The notes under the pieces: model-generated
Databases searched by the model: none
What the model saw: the letters and a program-made list of their open reading frames with translations, nothing else
Told to the model about the DNA's origin: nothing
Shown here: in pieces, positions 25,101 through 37,547 of the stretch
Position numbering within the stretch: the stretch's first letter is position 1
How the letters are laid out: each line of letters begins with the position of its first letter
Translations under genes and position numbers: made by a program
From: Nephromyces sp. MM_2019
Lineage: Eukaryota; Apicomplexa; Aconoidasida; Nephromycida
DNA: 64,000 nt
Assembly: GCA_015657535.1 (NCBI GenBank)
Contig: JADHZB010000705.1
Location: 29,508-93,507, forward strand
Direction: 5' to 3'

Positions 25101-26396
25101 TAAAGGACACGAAGGACAGGATGAAGTTCAGCAAGCGCTTTTTTGCAGGTATTCATGCAAGCTTTATGTTCCATTGAATTGACTTCATAGGGGGTTGAGC
25201 TTCCCCTGGCCAGAATTTCTTCGAGCTTTAGCAAACTGATTGGATTGATCCGGCGTGTATGGTGCCGAAGGTTTCCTCTCACATCGTATAAGCTGTAAAC
25301 AGGTGTTACTAGCTAAAAACGCTCTGGTCCAAGACTTGAGGAAGCAGCAAATTATACAGAAAGTATCACCATACGCAGAAAAGGAAAGCAGGAAAGCATG
25401 TGGCAGTAATACATAATAAAAAAACTGGCAGCCTCCCAGGAGTGTTACCGGATTAGGCTAGTAATCAAGCAAATATGAAAATGCCAGTGAATGCGTATGC
25501 AACGGAGAAAAGCTCATCAGCCACTCTGCAAAGAGTATTTGCATAGTCACGCACAAAAGCCGATAGTCAAAGTAAACCTAAGGAAGAAAAAAAAAATTAT
25601 CCATTAAATAGCGCCATACGTTTAAAGCATAGCTATTTTCATCTACAAGTGCAGCTGCAGCAAGTAAAAGGCTATTGAAATCATAATCAAGACTCCCATA
25701 CACAATTACGTGCAGCCGGATGCTTTGTATGCAACTTTTCGGAGAAGTGGAGCACCCCAAAGCACAGAGAGCACTTCATGACTATGCAGAATACAAACAC
25801 CAGAGAGAGCAACGAAATTTTTGTTCTGCACAAATACTACATTCTCAAAGGACTGGGATTAAGTTTTCCAAGAAAGAAGCCAATAAAAAACTTAAGCATT
25901 AGCACATAAGAACCTTTCAGATAATGTCTGTAATGTAACTTTTCATCCCCTATAAGGCTGGAAAATAACATTCAGCCTACCTGGTGGGGAGATTCCTTGT
26001 AATAGCCCAGTGAAGATGTCGCAAACTCTTCAGGCGGATTTTTTTTTCCCGAAATACAGCTCGCAAGTATTTGGAAAGCCTTGTATCAAAAATTTTTTTC
26101 GGGTATGTTTTTGCGAACAAGCTTGCTTTATTAAGCCATGCACATCTTGGTGTGCTGGTGAACTCTTGTTGGCATCGGGGGCAGCGGCTGCACCGCTGGT
26201 GACCTGCATTGCTGCCAAAAACAAATTGTACCTGCGGTACCACAAAACTACCTGGATTCAACGGTGAGGCAACTGAAAAGCGCATAAAAAATAGGGCGAT
26301 CCAGCAGATGCAAACGAAAAGTAGCCACTTATTTAGGCCACCGCAAAGCCATCTTATTTTTCGCTCGAACACCAAAGGTGTCTGAAGATACCTCAT
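22168..26396 (-). CDS. patatin-like phospholipase with signal-anchor leader
   Basis: Exons 26396-25981, 25292-24644, 23608-22877 and 22407-22168 join in phase to 678 residues. Residues 227-232 are GGGMRG (oxyanion hole) and 256-260 GSSAG, with Ser258 the expected nucleophile. The Asp of the Ser-Asp dyad is likely Asp439 in ADALLYEPVP, where Asp-Ala replaces the common Asp-Gly. Flanking blocks such as ALHYLGL, GAYFVSRQ, KPLDWEAFW and ASMLMPGMAGPVV match the patatin family, whose members hydrolyse acyl chains from glycerolipids. Exon 1 encodes a hydrophobic segment (about residues 24-38), then a Lys/Arg-rich, acid-poor stretch: a layout like a bipartite secondary-plastid leader, but also like a plain signal anchor. 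Donors GTAGGC, GTGAGT and GTATGA and acceptors TTTACAG, CCTTAG and TTTACAG are good. Exon 1 is supported mainly by phase; a start inside exon 2 cannot be excluded. The Ser-rich C-terminal tail is variable. Confidence 0.88.
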
Positions 26397-26885
26397 TACC
26401 AAGTCTAAAGATAGGGATAAAAGTCAATCTAATACATTCGGGCAGGCGTCTGCGAATATATTTGACAGTACGCTCTTCCGCCTCGCTACTGATGACAACT
26501 AAAGGGCTACATTGTACACAACATCGTCAGCCGTGAAAGTTTTGTATCACGTACTACTGCTTTTCGGTCGACAAGACCGCCGTCGTAAAACTGCCCGTAG
26601 AAAGAAACGCATGAGCTTCATCTTACAGGTTGAGTTGCGAAGAGCTGCTTGTCATGTCAGCTGTATGATGACAAAATGATTCCGGCGCATGTGTTGTGGC
26701 AAACCATGTTGTATATAGATACGTGAAAAACAAAGGAACACTGCGCACTACGAGTACTGACAAAACATCGAAACAAAAGCCGGAAATGCCTTTGGTGCTC
26801 GTTCCCCTTTGTATAACCGGAAAGTAGTCGGTGGCAATAAGATATTTCACTGACAAGAGATCTATGCATAGGTAGCAAAAGAAAG

Positions 26886-27401
26886 TCATCCAAAAGTTAC
26901 TAGATATTCACGCAGGGGTCTACGCCACTGACATTTGTAGGAAACTAATCCCAAGCGCGTGCGAGGCTTCAATGGCTGCGAAGTTGTAAGTACGGCATGT
27001 TTGTAGAAAATTGCGGGGTCTAGGTTGGGGACCAACCGATTACTTACCCGAGGTGCGCAATCAAGAGGCAAACGGTCGCTAAATGGTACAATAAAAAATT
27101 TTGAGACATCTTTAATGGTACGCTTATGAAAATCTATTACCAAAGATTTCTGCCTTGTATCATCCATAAGAATGCTATTTTTTGTATTCTGGCTAGAGTC
27201 TTTTGGTAGGTCTATGTATATAGTGCGCCATATAGGGGGCTTTCTAAGGTGATTAATCAAGATTATAGGGATTCGGGAGACTTCAATGCACGTTAACTTG
27301 CAGCGGAAATCTGAACTAGTAGGACAGGCAGCAAGCATTGTAAGAGTGCCTTGAGCGTTTGAATGAAGTGGAAAGTAGTCAGCGAGCGCTTGGTATCGCA
27401 T
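26886..27401 (-). CDS. orphan 171-residue frame
   Basis: ATG-initiated and uninterrupted for 171 codons, long for chance at this base composition. The peptide is basic, with evenly mixed residues, a Pro/Arg-rich centre and no signal peptide. Downstream, two overlapping minus-strand frames (to about 26640) also look protein-like, and a 39-nt intron from CTA|GTAACT to TATGCATAG could extend the gene. It lies about 490 bp upstream of the patatin start, same strand. No family recognised. Confidence 0.4.
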   Translation of the reverse strand: MRYQALADYFPLHSNAQGTLTMLAACPTSSDFRCKLTCIEVSRIPIILINHLRKPPIWRTIYIDLPKDSSQNTKNSILMDDTRQKSLVIDFHKRTIKDVSKFFIVPFSDRLPLDCAPRVSNRLVPNLDPAIFYKHAVLTTSQPLKPRTRLGLVSYKCQWRRPLREYLVTFG

Positions 27402-29170
27402 TTGCTGCTTTTTTTAGCACAGGTTAGATTTTACTTCGTTCACTTCAAACTTACGTGATGCTGGTACAAGCCCGGAAATGTTGAATGAATGTCACTCTAC
27501 ACAGATCAAGTTCACCCTAAAGCAGACATGTTTTTCTTGTATCATTCAAATGATTTTAGCTATAAGCGGCTTCCTATTGTTTGTATTTCATAGCCCCAAC
27601 AAGTCAGTTTAAAGGTAATTTTACGCAGCTACCTGGTAATAATTCTAGCCTATACTTGTAACTATTATCGGATATCACTACTCGTATATTTTGGAGACGA
27701 AGAAATGCAGTTTTGAAACACCAACCAGTGCTATATGGCCACAAAAATGGTTTTCAAGAAATTGCTTGCCAAGTTTCCTTCAAGTTCGTACGTAATTAAT
27801 TTCTCTATTTCTACGTATCTAAAATTACAGTAGGTTCGAGGTTGATTTTTATTTAACGACACAGGGGCCTTGCATATCTAAAGGCGTTATTTCCCTGTAT
27901 ATGAAAGCGCTAAATACTTAAATCTCAGATTTTAAAAATGCGCAATTTATTCAATATTAAAGGAAACTGAGGTCACCATGCGTACATAACAGTTAATAGA
28001 GTAAGAAATAATATATAGCCGATCACTACTCAGTAAAAATAGTTTCATGTCGATAAGTTTTATACCAAATTTAAAAAGACAAAGGCAAAAGGTCCACAAT
28101 CAAATTATCAATCAACGGTTATGTGAACGTTTGACAAAAATCATTGCATTGCATGTTGATACTGCTAAAGCCATCAAAAAATATAAAAAGGGGCTCGCCA
28201 GGTGAATTCAAAGGAGAACAATGTAGCGAATAGTCCCAGAGTATCACAAAAGAAAAGCTAGGGTATGCGTTTCTCGTTCACCGAAGTAAATATAAAAAGA
28301 GAGCTATTTGCTTGAAGCTGCTTGCTGAATAATTGACATGCTTATGTAATTCTTTACCGGGTTTATTTTATCTGCGCTTAAAAGTGAGAATGGTGAGGAA
28401 AATTCGTATATTATTTTGGCTTAATAAATGAGCTCTTCTCCGCCTAAAACTTTGAAGGTAGAAATTGTAGCTTTAGTACGTAAAAAAAGTGAATTTATAA
28501 AGCAGCTTCAAATTTAAAGAGCCTTTATCTATTTAGAGGAAGTTCGCTCATATTATTAGTCACTTGCGCCTGTACTACTTATTACAAGACATATGTGCAG
28601 AAAAAAGAATCATACGCTGGTTAAATAGTTTATCCATGCTATCTTATTTTTTGTTATCTGTAAGGGCAAGTGCCTGATAAATTCTAGTTTCCCCAAAAAT
28701 TATTACTTGGGATACCTAATGGTCAGATTAAAAATTAACAAAGCTTTGGTAGTCATAGAGAGATACAGCATATTTCTTCCTCCTTAAATTCCTCCGCTTG
28801 AGGGAAAGACTATACTACAAGTTCGACTCTTTTTTCGGCTTGCAGCACATAGCTCGAAAGATATAGACCAATTAAAGGAGCTGTTAAATTCAGAAAAAGA
28901 AAGTTATCAAACTGAATTTCAGATATCTATTTCTACATTTTGATTCGTGATACACAGCCTTGGAGCTTAGTCAAACTTTGATCATCAAGCGATAGCGCGT
29001 GCAACCGTCAGTTTATTACAGAAACAAATCCTTAAGGGTGCCAGCATAGCTAATTACCGTTATGCTTCAGTTGCGATTAGCTGAGATATTTAGACCAACT
29101 AAGCTGGGCTAATAAATCAAAGTTTACTAATAACGGGGGTATGAAAGCATATGGGCAGTTAGTTTTTCCA
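27402..29170. other. no supportable gene
   Basis: A+T-rich stretch between the 3' end of the intron-dense gene and the orphan frame. No long frame on either strand and no recognisable repeat. Confidence 0.5.
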
Positions 29171-31107
29171 CTACTTGAGAGCATTTTTCAGGGCCGCCCA
29201 GCCAGTCCTCAATTCTGAGTTCGTAGAATATCTACCCTGAGAAGGTAAGAGTATGCATAATGACCAACGTGTGCTGCGCGAGAGCAGTTGCTGTCCTAAA
29301 AACTTCTGACTCACATGGAAGGCATGCTGGAGGGTAGCATCTGTCTGTACTGCACTAATTAGCGAGGCTTTGAGTGTGGCGATCAATTTGTTCACCTATA
29401 GTAAGTGTGTCAAAAAGTGTAAATATACACCATTTTGAAGATTAATGTGACCAATATTTTTTACATTTTGAGGATTTATCGATACATCCCTGAGGCTGGA
29501 GCGTAGCCTGGATTCTGTATCCTTTATGGCATCCAAGGAAGCAGCAGATAGCGACCGCAATAAAAATAGAAGTGTAGCTAATAACAAAGTAGCTGTGAGA
29601 TCCACACAATAAGCTTTTCTTGAAATTCCAAAGGCTTTAATACATTCGACAACTAGGTAGTATGCCTACCAGTGTCATAAAAATTCTCCGTATAAGCAAT
29701 GGCGAACACAATCTTGCACACTGATTCTTCCACCTCCGGTGCGGGCTTATCCTCGAGGGCTGAGCTCTTACAATGATTTTCTTCCTTTACTACACAAGAA
29801 AAATTATCTACTGGAAAAACATGTTATTGCAGCAGCAAATTCCACTCAATAATTTTATATCCCACATTTTTTATGCCACTCCAGATTGATGCGTAATCTA
29901 GCTCGCAGCTCTTGGAACATATCCCACGGTGTAAAAGCCTGAGCGAACCTCATAATCTCGATGAATCTCAGCAGAGAAATTGCTTTATGCTTGTGGTTGT
30001 GTGATTACTTTACCAGAAAATTGACTCTATGACTTAATAATGTTGCAAATACCAACTTCTCAACCTCGTGGAGATTTTTTTCCCGAATATTTGATTCCAG
30101 GTTCATCATTGCCTGTACAAGGTTTGTCCAAAAATTTGTCAGTCATGGAAACTAGGTGTTGGAAGCGCATAATGTGAAATACAGATTTTTTGCGCTGTTT
30201 ACCAAATAATCACTATAGCGAGTCAGATTTTGCGAGCTCTCATTCTGTAATAAGGTTAATCTCAGACAAATTCAATTTCTCATCAGGTTCCATGGAAGTT
30301 GTTGGCGTATTTTCTTGCCCACCAATGCCATTATATGAACACAGCACGCCGCCAGAACTTGTAACCAATCCTTGGTCTCGGGGATATTAGCAGACAATGC
30401 ATGATAATCAGATACACCGCATCGTAAAACTGTAGTGAGTGCCTCGCAGCTCTGTACAGGTATAGAAGCGTATAAAGTGGGTGCTACGATGTGGTCAATA
30501 TGTCATTCTACAACAATGAAGTAGTCACCAGGAACGCTATGGTATCTGATGCGGGATACTGCAGTTTTCTGCAGAGCATGAATACCCATGACCTGCAGAG
30601 TATTATGTCATCCCTTTCTTTTACAAGAAAGTTAAATGTGTCTATTCTCTGTAGATCCCTTCCACAATTTTGGGCCGTCTTCCATATTTTGCTGGTCGCC
30701 TGAAATTCCAGGAAATCTCCCATGCTGTCATAAAATACTATTTTATATTGGACAGATAGAATCGCGGTGGGGTTGGCGGTAAACAAGTTCCACGGCTAAA
30801 GAAAAACTGCTATGCGCTAGAATCATGCTTGCATGATCTTAGATAATAGTACGAGGAAAATAGCTTCAAGTGTACATACAAGTGGCAGCACACCTTCAAC
30901 ACGTTGGGACACCGCATGGGAATTCTACCCACCTTCGCTCTTTAAAATCCTACTCCCCTAGTTAGCACTCAATACAAAGATATACGACTTTCTGCGCCTG
31001 AAATTTTTATTTAATTAATTCCAGATGGGTAGCCGACGGTTTAGCAGAAACACTGAAACGTTGCATCGTGCGAGAAAAGACTAAGAAGCCAGCGCAGATA
31101 ACCATCC
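29171..31107 (-). CDS. unidentified protein, intron-dense gene with tiny introns (5' end missing)
   Basis: At least eleven exons join in phase: 31107-31054, 30997-30976, 30924-30880, 30795-30529, 30451-30323, 30244-30203, 30112-30014, 29956-29866, 29810-29670, 29592-29465 and 29395-29171 (stop TAG). All ten introns are 51-90 nt. Several acceptors are strong (TTTTTCTTTAG, TGTTTTTCCAG) and one intron carries TGCTAAC, a good branch-point sequence. At least 414 residues: largely helical, a charged Glu/Lys segment before a hydrophobic Leu-rich stretch encoded at 29592-29550, then helical and Ser-rich sequence. Coding begins before 31107 in phase 2, and the first exon was not found. I cannot name a family; an all-helical scaffold is a guess. 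The 29956 acceptor and 29465 donor are the least certain choices. Confidence 0.6.
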
Positions 31108-32294
31108 CTGTAGCTATCAATAACGAGTGGCTTTTTCTGTTTAGAATAGCTCAATATATAACGTAATATACGCACTAATTAAGACGATCATTCCTTGCGC
31201 GCAAATATATCATTTGCTGCACTTCTCAATAGTGGAAGCCAACCACCGCCCATTATAAAAAAAATATTTACGACTTAGTATTAGACTGGTAAGTTCAGAC
31301 TGCCTGGCAAACACAGCAAGGAAATTACTTCTACTTTAGCAAAACAGCGACAAGCGACGCTGCGCTTGATCATATACATGAAGGCGCCCAACTGAATTTG
31401 AAAAAATAAGCTCAAGAGCCGATTCACTTTTTTTTACGCCTTTTAATAAAGCCTAATGATTGAAGTTTTGCGTGTTAACCTACGTCACTGCTTTCTTGAC
31501 ATATAAATACAAGAGTGTCTATAGGAGAGATAGAAAAATACCGCATAGCATTAATTTTTATAGCTACTAACACTGAACATCACCCTGGGTTCCTCAGGCT
31601 AATGAGCTCGGGTGGCACAACATTTTAACGCACGCATACTAAAGCCTCAATAAAGTTTGTATTTGCAAGCACTTGCGTAATTTGGAATTACATCAAATAC
31701 GCTGGAGTTTTGCCGCCCCTTCACTATGCAAATAAAATTGATGCAGCGTTCGGAAGCTTGATGCACGAATACCTAGTCCCATAGCTTATTCGCAATTGAT
31801 TTTTAAAAATTGGCACCTTCGATTATGTCTGCATAACTATTCATGAATAATATTCTTAAAAAAATTCAAACTATTCATGGTTTGGTAGAATTTGCAGCGC
31901 ATGAGATCATATTTCCGAAAGCTCAACTGTTAGTCCACATCAGATGTGACCAAGTTATCTCATAACTACATAACTAGGCACTAAGACTTTTTACATGTTT
32001 AATAACTCTTAAAAAAAAAAAACTAAGGAATTAAAAAGCTGCATATAAGGTGACCGTGACGCGCTTGATTACAGTCACCAGAAGCTGCCTACCACTAAAT
32101 AAATCCTTAGGCTTGTGGTGACGCTCCATAAAAATACACTAAAGCCGAAATGCCGTCAAAAAGTGCGTTGTGGTCGGACAACGCATTACGAAGGCATAGT
32201 TTTTCACTAGGATTAAATAAATTAACAAAGAAGGTGATCAGGTGGGACAAGTCAAGTGGAAATTATGCACGAAGATTTGAGGCATAAAATGACT
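31108..32294. other. probable 5' part of the intron-dense gene and spacer
   Basis: The gene at 29171-31107 must extend upstream into this stretch, but its first exons are not resolved; a short ATG-initiated minus-strand piece near 31255 is one possibility. The remainder up to the acetyltransferase stop at 32295 shows nothing I can support. Confidence 0.4.
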
Positions 32295-33882
32295 TCAATT
32301 ACCAGTACTCATTAAGGGCTTCTTCAAAATGTAGTATTCGGCGTAATCAGTAACATTTGAAAAACTAGGACTGCTTTCATCTTGAATAAATCCACAGCAT
32401 TTCGTATAAAATTTCAGTGCTCTAGGATTGGTTTTCTGGACTGTGCATAAAATCTTCTTAAATCCAAGTCTGTTTCCTAGATCTTCAACCGCAGAAACAA
32501 GTGTTCTACCTATCCCACAACTGCGATATTTTGCCTAAATAAAAGCCACAAGAAGTAACAACCTGTTAGAGAAAGCATCCAGACCATACGCCATAATTGA
32601 TAGTAAAATATGCAAATTGAGGCTGCAAAAAATAATCGTGATGTCATGTATGCAACGATAATTATAATGAAGTTTAAACATGTTTTATTACAGGCCATGC
32701 AAGAGTAAAATAGTTTGTTATCATCTAATGGTTCTGCTAGCAGGATATAGAAACAAACCTAACCTTAGAACGCTATAGCAGCGTTAGCGCATACGTTAAA
32801 TAAGAGCAGATGAATGGCAAGCTATATTTAAAAAAAAACCTTGTGGCTACTATCCACGTTCATGCAATAACGTTATATCTGTACAGGAAACTATGCTACG
32901 CGTCTTACCTCTGTTTGCAATTCCCATATGTAGCACACAGGTATTGCGTATCCACAGTCTCTATTTATCTCAAAACGGAAGTGTAAGAAAGCAGCTATTG
33001 TAACACCTGCAGCGACATGAAGGAACGCTTATTATAATTATTGGTAAAAAAAGCCTATGTGCCAGCCTTAGAGATGACCAGGGTCGATAACTATGAGGCC
33101 TAATTTCAGCGCTAAAAAAACCAACTAAACCTGTCAACAAAACTTGACGGACAAATCAGGAGGGAAATTAGCTTACTCTTATACAGTGGTTAGCCATCAG
33201 TAATTTTGATAGTTGGACAATCCAAGGGATCATATCAATAGCACCAATAAGCATGACTATATGAAAACAGTAAAAATGAATACCTGTCAACGTATTAATA
33301 TAATCTTGCACCCGGGTGGTATATTGTAATTAAAATGCAAATATTCTTAGCCGCAGGAAGCTTTGCAATGCACATAACGGTCATAATCATGAAAATAGAG
33401 CAATTCGCATATCATATCAATTAAAAGGCTTATTTTATCAAATGTTGAACTTGTCTTATACAAGCATGAGAGTGAAAAGAGGCAGAGCCAGCAGGGTACG
33501 CTATCATAGCGCTTAAATTACCAGCGGGGTCTTCCGATGTCAAGTTAGACTTCGTGACGTAGAAAAACATGGCATCCTTATTATTCAACTCCTTCAACTT
33601 CTCGCAATCACTCCAGCCAATGCCATTGAAATTTGACGCTTCATATATTTCAAACATGTTTCTTTTGGTGAGAGAAAACATCTGAGCCATTAAATCTCTA
33701 CCACTTGCTATTATGCTCAATTCATGCGAAGATGACAGTGAAACCTCCAGATCTGAATCCAAATTGGACGTCTCCAGGGTGCTTCTACACAAGCGCATAG
33801 ACTGTCTCAACTTTTCAATGAGTGCAGTGTCTTTCATAGCCTTTTCTTGGGCCTTAGAAACAATGCTAGTGGCCCTTGACAT
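32295..33882 (-). CDS. NAA40: N-alpha-acetyltransferase 40 (NatD) homologue
   Basis: Three exons, 33882-33522 (donor G|GTAATT), 33006-32909 (acceptor CTGCAG, donor GAG|GTAAGA) and 32534-32295 (acceptor TTTATTTAG, stop TGA), give 232 residues, close to the 237 of human NAA40. Diagnostic features are the GWSDCEKLKEL block, FLHFRFEI and VCYIWELQTE strands, and YRSCGIGRTL, which contains the Arg-x-x-Gly-x-Gly acetyl-CoA loop of the GNAT fold. These are followed by TNPRALKFYTKCCGF and a final D-Y-A-E-Y-Y-I strand. In other eukaryotes NatD acetylates the N-terminal Ser of histones H4 and H2A in nucleus and cytosol. The N-terminal 50 residues are Lys/Gln/Ser-rich, as is common. The family match comes from motif order and spacing; no search was possible. 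Confidence 0.88.
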
Positions 33883-36511
33883 TTTTTAGAGAAGACACTG
33901 TGCAGGAGGCTCACAAAAAACCTTCATATCATTTGTAGTAGAGCAATTACGCTACGAATGGCTCGGCGGGGTGACGCAGGATAAGTCAAAAACTTACGGA
34001 AGATGAGCGCGGCATAGAATCGGAAGAGCGAGTGATCCACCTCATAGTGAGGACGCTCTAATCTTTAGTTTATACAAATAAACTAGGGGATAGGTTCTAT
34101 TTATATAAAGCAATGCGCCCGAGGAAGCGAATTTTGTCCTTAGCGTTGAATTCAGGATGGCAGGATCGGATAAACTATTCTGGGGATAAGCACAAGCAGA
34201 TAGGCCACTAATTAAGGAAAATCCAGCGGTCATACAGTTCACTTGAGAGGCGGCCACAATGCTGTACTTGTAGTGGAGATAGTAGATGCACTAAACATGG
34301 TCAAAAAGATGTGCAACAGAAAAGTCAGTTTGCATAGAGTCGATTCAATGCTAAAATGCATATCTATACGTAATTGAGGGTAAAAAGCGGGATCCTAATA
34401 GGAACAAATCATAAGCCTATAACTAACAAGCGTAGCGGATCATTTTTAATATTTGCTAGAGTAGAATTGCGAACATAGTCTCAATAAACCTTAGTAGGGG
34501 AATATCTTTAAATTGAGCGTCAAAACTTCTAGAGATTGATGGCTAGTCTATGTCCTGAAGATGAGTTGCAACAACATTTTAGGGGCTTATTTTCAGCTTT
34601 CTATTAAAAATAACAGAAATGTTTTTACTGCAAACTCGTTTATTGTGAAAGTTTCTGAAGAAGATAAGAGAGGATTGGTACTCTGAAGGTCACACACACA
34701 GGCAGAAATATTTCAACGAATGCAAGCCTGATTAGATTAAGATAAGCAATCTAGATTCCTCTGGATTGGATTTCCTAAGTTGCTTACCAAATAGTCCCTT
34801 AGTATCCTTGTCGGTTTCTAAAGGGAGCACCACATCTGCAGATGCTTATCACTAAGCTATTCAGGCGATGATTTTACAAAATTCATAATCACAGTGTCTC
34901 GTGAGTTCACACTGCTCTCGGGTGGTTGCTGGATAATATTGATGTGATGTGTGTTATCACCACCGAATTTAGCCTGTTTCTTGAATATTGAGTTCTATTA
35001 TCCTTTCCTTAAATGGGTCAACCACGGTTATATATTTGAAGTTGTGTACTTCTTGAACAACTCACGGTAATGCTTTCATTCGAGTCACGAGAGTTCACAA
35101 ATTATTTTGAGCCAATGCAAGAGTCACAAAATAATGAGATTGATATATTATTTGAGTTCGTGTAAGGGGGTAATACTTGACTTACATAGTAGCCTCTGTG
35201 TCCTAAATTCACTGGCTATTACAAGATTGACATCTAAATTACTGCTCATTGCAGAAAATATTTTCCAAAGTAACTAATTCTCTTGAAAAATTTGATACTA
35301 TATTTTACTGAGAGCATTTCTTCCCGATATTTTTTACCCTTGTGAGCAGAAGCCTGGAACACTTTAAACGCTATCTTTTTGATGTTGAGCTAATCTGGCT
35401 TAAGTTAGCAGCGACCTTCTGTACACACGGCAAAACATTGTGCGTGTTGCAAAACCTATGAACTTCCTTAGATATATAGTAACGATAACTATAATATTGA
35501 TTATGAAAAGTATACCAATATATTCGTGTCATGTGTCTCAGTTTTGCTACAAGGGTATTCTGCATACGGGGAACAAACATATAATACACAACGTAATAGT
35601 ACGCTGCGTGAACATTGAGAAAGCAACACATGGGTTAATTTGCTATTATACTTATTCTAATATTAGTGCTGATGTAGCCACACTGAAAATGTTTTTTTTT
35701 CACTAATACCTTTCAATTTTGGATGCTGAAAACATGATATTTACCTTTGTGATTCAGCTTTCATGTAGCATTGCCTCAGAAACTATGGCAACTTGAGCTA
35801 TCCCCCCCGGCCCAGTTCATGTCATAGAGAACGATCCGTCATTGCTAAATCCCGCCTTGAATTTCACAAACTGGAAATATTTTAAGTGGATGGATAACTG
35901 AAGCAAAATTTCCTCTCTAGGAATGCGAAATTTATCAATAATGTAAGGTAATGTCCCCCTGTTATATATGGCAATAAAAGAAATGATTTAATCGGCACCT
36001 TATGCCTATTTAGACAATTGCCCGATTTATGAGTGTCATTAACCACTGCTTATGCATGTGCATCTTGGTAGATTACGCTTACGTTTCTTTGTATTTTTTG
36101 TACTTTCACCGGAATTCGCCGCTTTACAAAGCTTTGTACCTCGGATAACTTACTCCTGAGTTTAATATGCTCTTCATCCGCGCTTCATGATTTAACTGCG
36201 AGTATAACCTTATCCTTCATATTCCATGCTGGACTGTAAGTCAGGCGGAGTTTCCTATCTTATAGATGCAATTAAAAGGTGCACTACCTATTATCACCAG
36301 CTATAGTGCTGGTTAACACCCATACCCCTCGATTCTCTGTTGCATGCATGTAATAATGTAATTGAGCTAAGGCTTTTTTTGCCGTAGATCTTACAGAAAT
36401 GTAGAACCGGACGTAGCTACCGCAAGATGCCTTATCAAGCCTCATATTGATAAATTGTATGTAACACACTATTTTCTCGATATTCTTGCGATGCTGTTCC
36501 ATCAATCGATT
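33883..36511. other. ambiguous stretch with conflicting short exon candidates
   Basis: Minus frame 34257-34042 is open and protein-like but unsupported. Plus frame 35031-35161 reads LLEQLTVMLSFESREF and ends at a donor-like GTAAGG; it could splice in phase to 35751-35825 (acceptor TTTGTGATTCAG, stop TAG). Minus frame 35631-35371 is ATG-initiated and Tyr-rich. The plus strand is T-rich here, favouring plus transcription. No family recognised and no choice made. Confidence 0.3.
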
Positions 36512-37547
36512 CTATTCAAGGCTTCGATAAGGTTTTTTGCTTTTTAAAAAGAAGATCTTCGCTGCTTCATCCAAGCTGAAAGTGTTCCCTGCATTTCTAT
36601 CCTTGTAGCTTCTCTTTTATCCTAATTTAGCTAGATATGTCCTGCTTTGTATAATTTTCTTACAAAAATGCCGGTAGCACAGTCAGCTGGTGCCTTCATT
36701 GTTTCCTTACCATGGGGTAAGGCACCACAACTTACAGCAAGTCCTTCCCTAGAGTACGGATAGATTCAAAGATTTTCTGAAAATTATACTAATTTTCTTG
36801 GTATTTCAAATCTGTTAAATTACTGCATAAATAATAATGATACGTATGTGGCTCTTTCAGAAACAGTTCGCACATTAAGGAGTCGCGCAATAGAAACGTG
36901 GCATTTTTACAGTACAGGTGAATTATAGGATTTACAAGCTTCCCAGTAGACATATGAATCACTCGAAGCATCTCTGCCTCCAAGAAGCTTTCAAACTTGT
37001 TCACTTTTCATTATTAGAAGATTAACAAAGTGCAAGAGTGACTTTCATCGTTAGTTCCCAGGAGTAGGTTGAGTGCGAGTGTACCAACCTGCATTGCTTA
37101 GGAGAACGTTCGCTCTGCATCTTGAAGGCATAATGCACATATTCAAAATATGTTTACAGTTTAACTATCATATGATATGTACATTTTTGGTTCAGCTGCC
37201 CTTAGTGAAGTGCCCGCGGTCAAAATGATGACATCTCTTTTCTATAGAACTAGTTTCGGGCGGAATATAATTAGCTGCTGCTCATGCTTCATGTGTATGG
37301 AATCGAAACTCCTCCAAAGCGACTTCTTGGTCTCTTTTGCATCAGACAAACTTGTGCAAGACAAGAAGACTTCAATGGAAATATTAAGTTTAACAATGAG
37401 CATCCGTATCTCGTGAGAAAAAAACGAGTAGGCATCATCAAGTTTAACCTGCCAACTACACAGCGCAGTACCACAAGCAATGAGTTTGCTTGCATCTTTA
37501 CGCTTTAGATTAATACGTCCCCGATAGCGTATAGTTGCTGTGGACAT
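36512..37547 (-). CDS. unidentified multi-exon gene
   Basis: ATG at 37547 opens an uninterrupted 101-codon frame (to 37242) of basic then helical sequence. A second frame lies at about 37004-36789. Two short exons follow: 36776-36736 (acceptor AATTTTCAG, donor GTAAGT) and 36575-36512 (acceptor ACTTTCAG, stop TAG). These two join in phase, and the second has no GT before its stop, so it is terminal. The junctions between the first three pieces are not resolved. Sequence is Lys/Glu/Leu/Phe-rich and looks helical. A further open frame (36505-36284) follows the stop in the same frame. No family recognised. Confidence 0.4.

Noticed and set aside
25500..25760. Minus frame 25760-25578 continuing past a TAG as protein-like sequence
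   Set aside because: Lies inside the patatin intron; the exon 1-2 junction already matches in phase without it.
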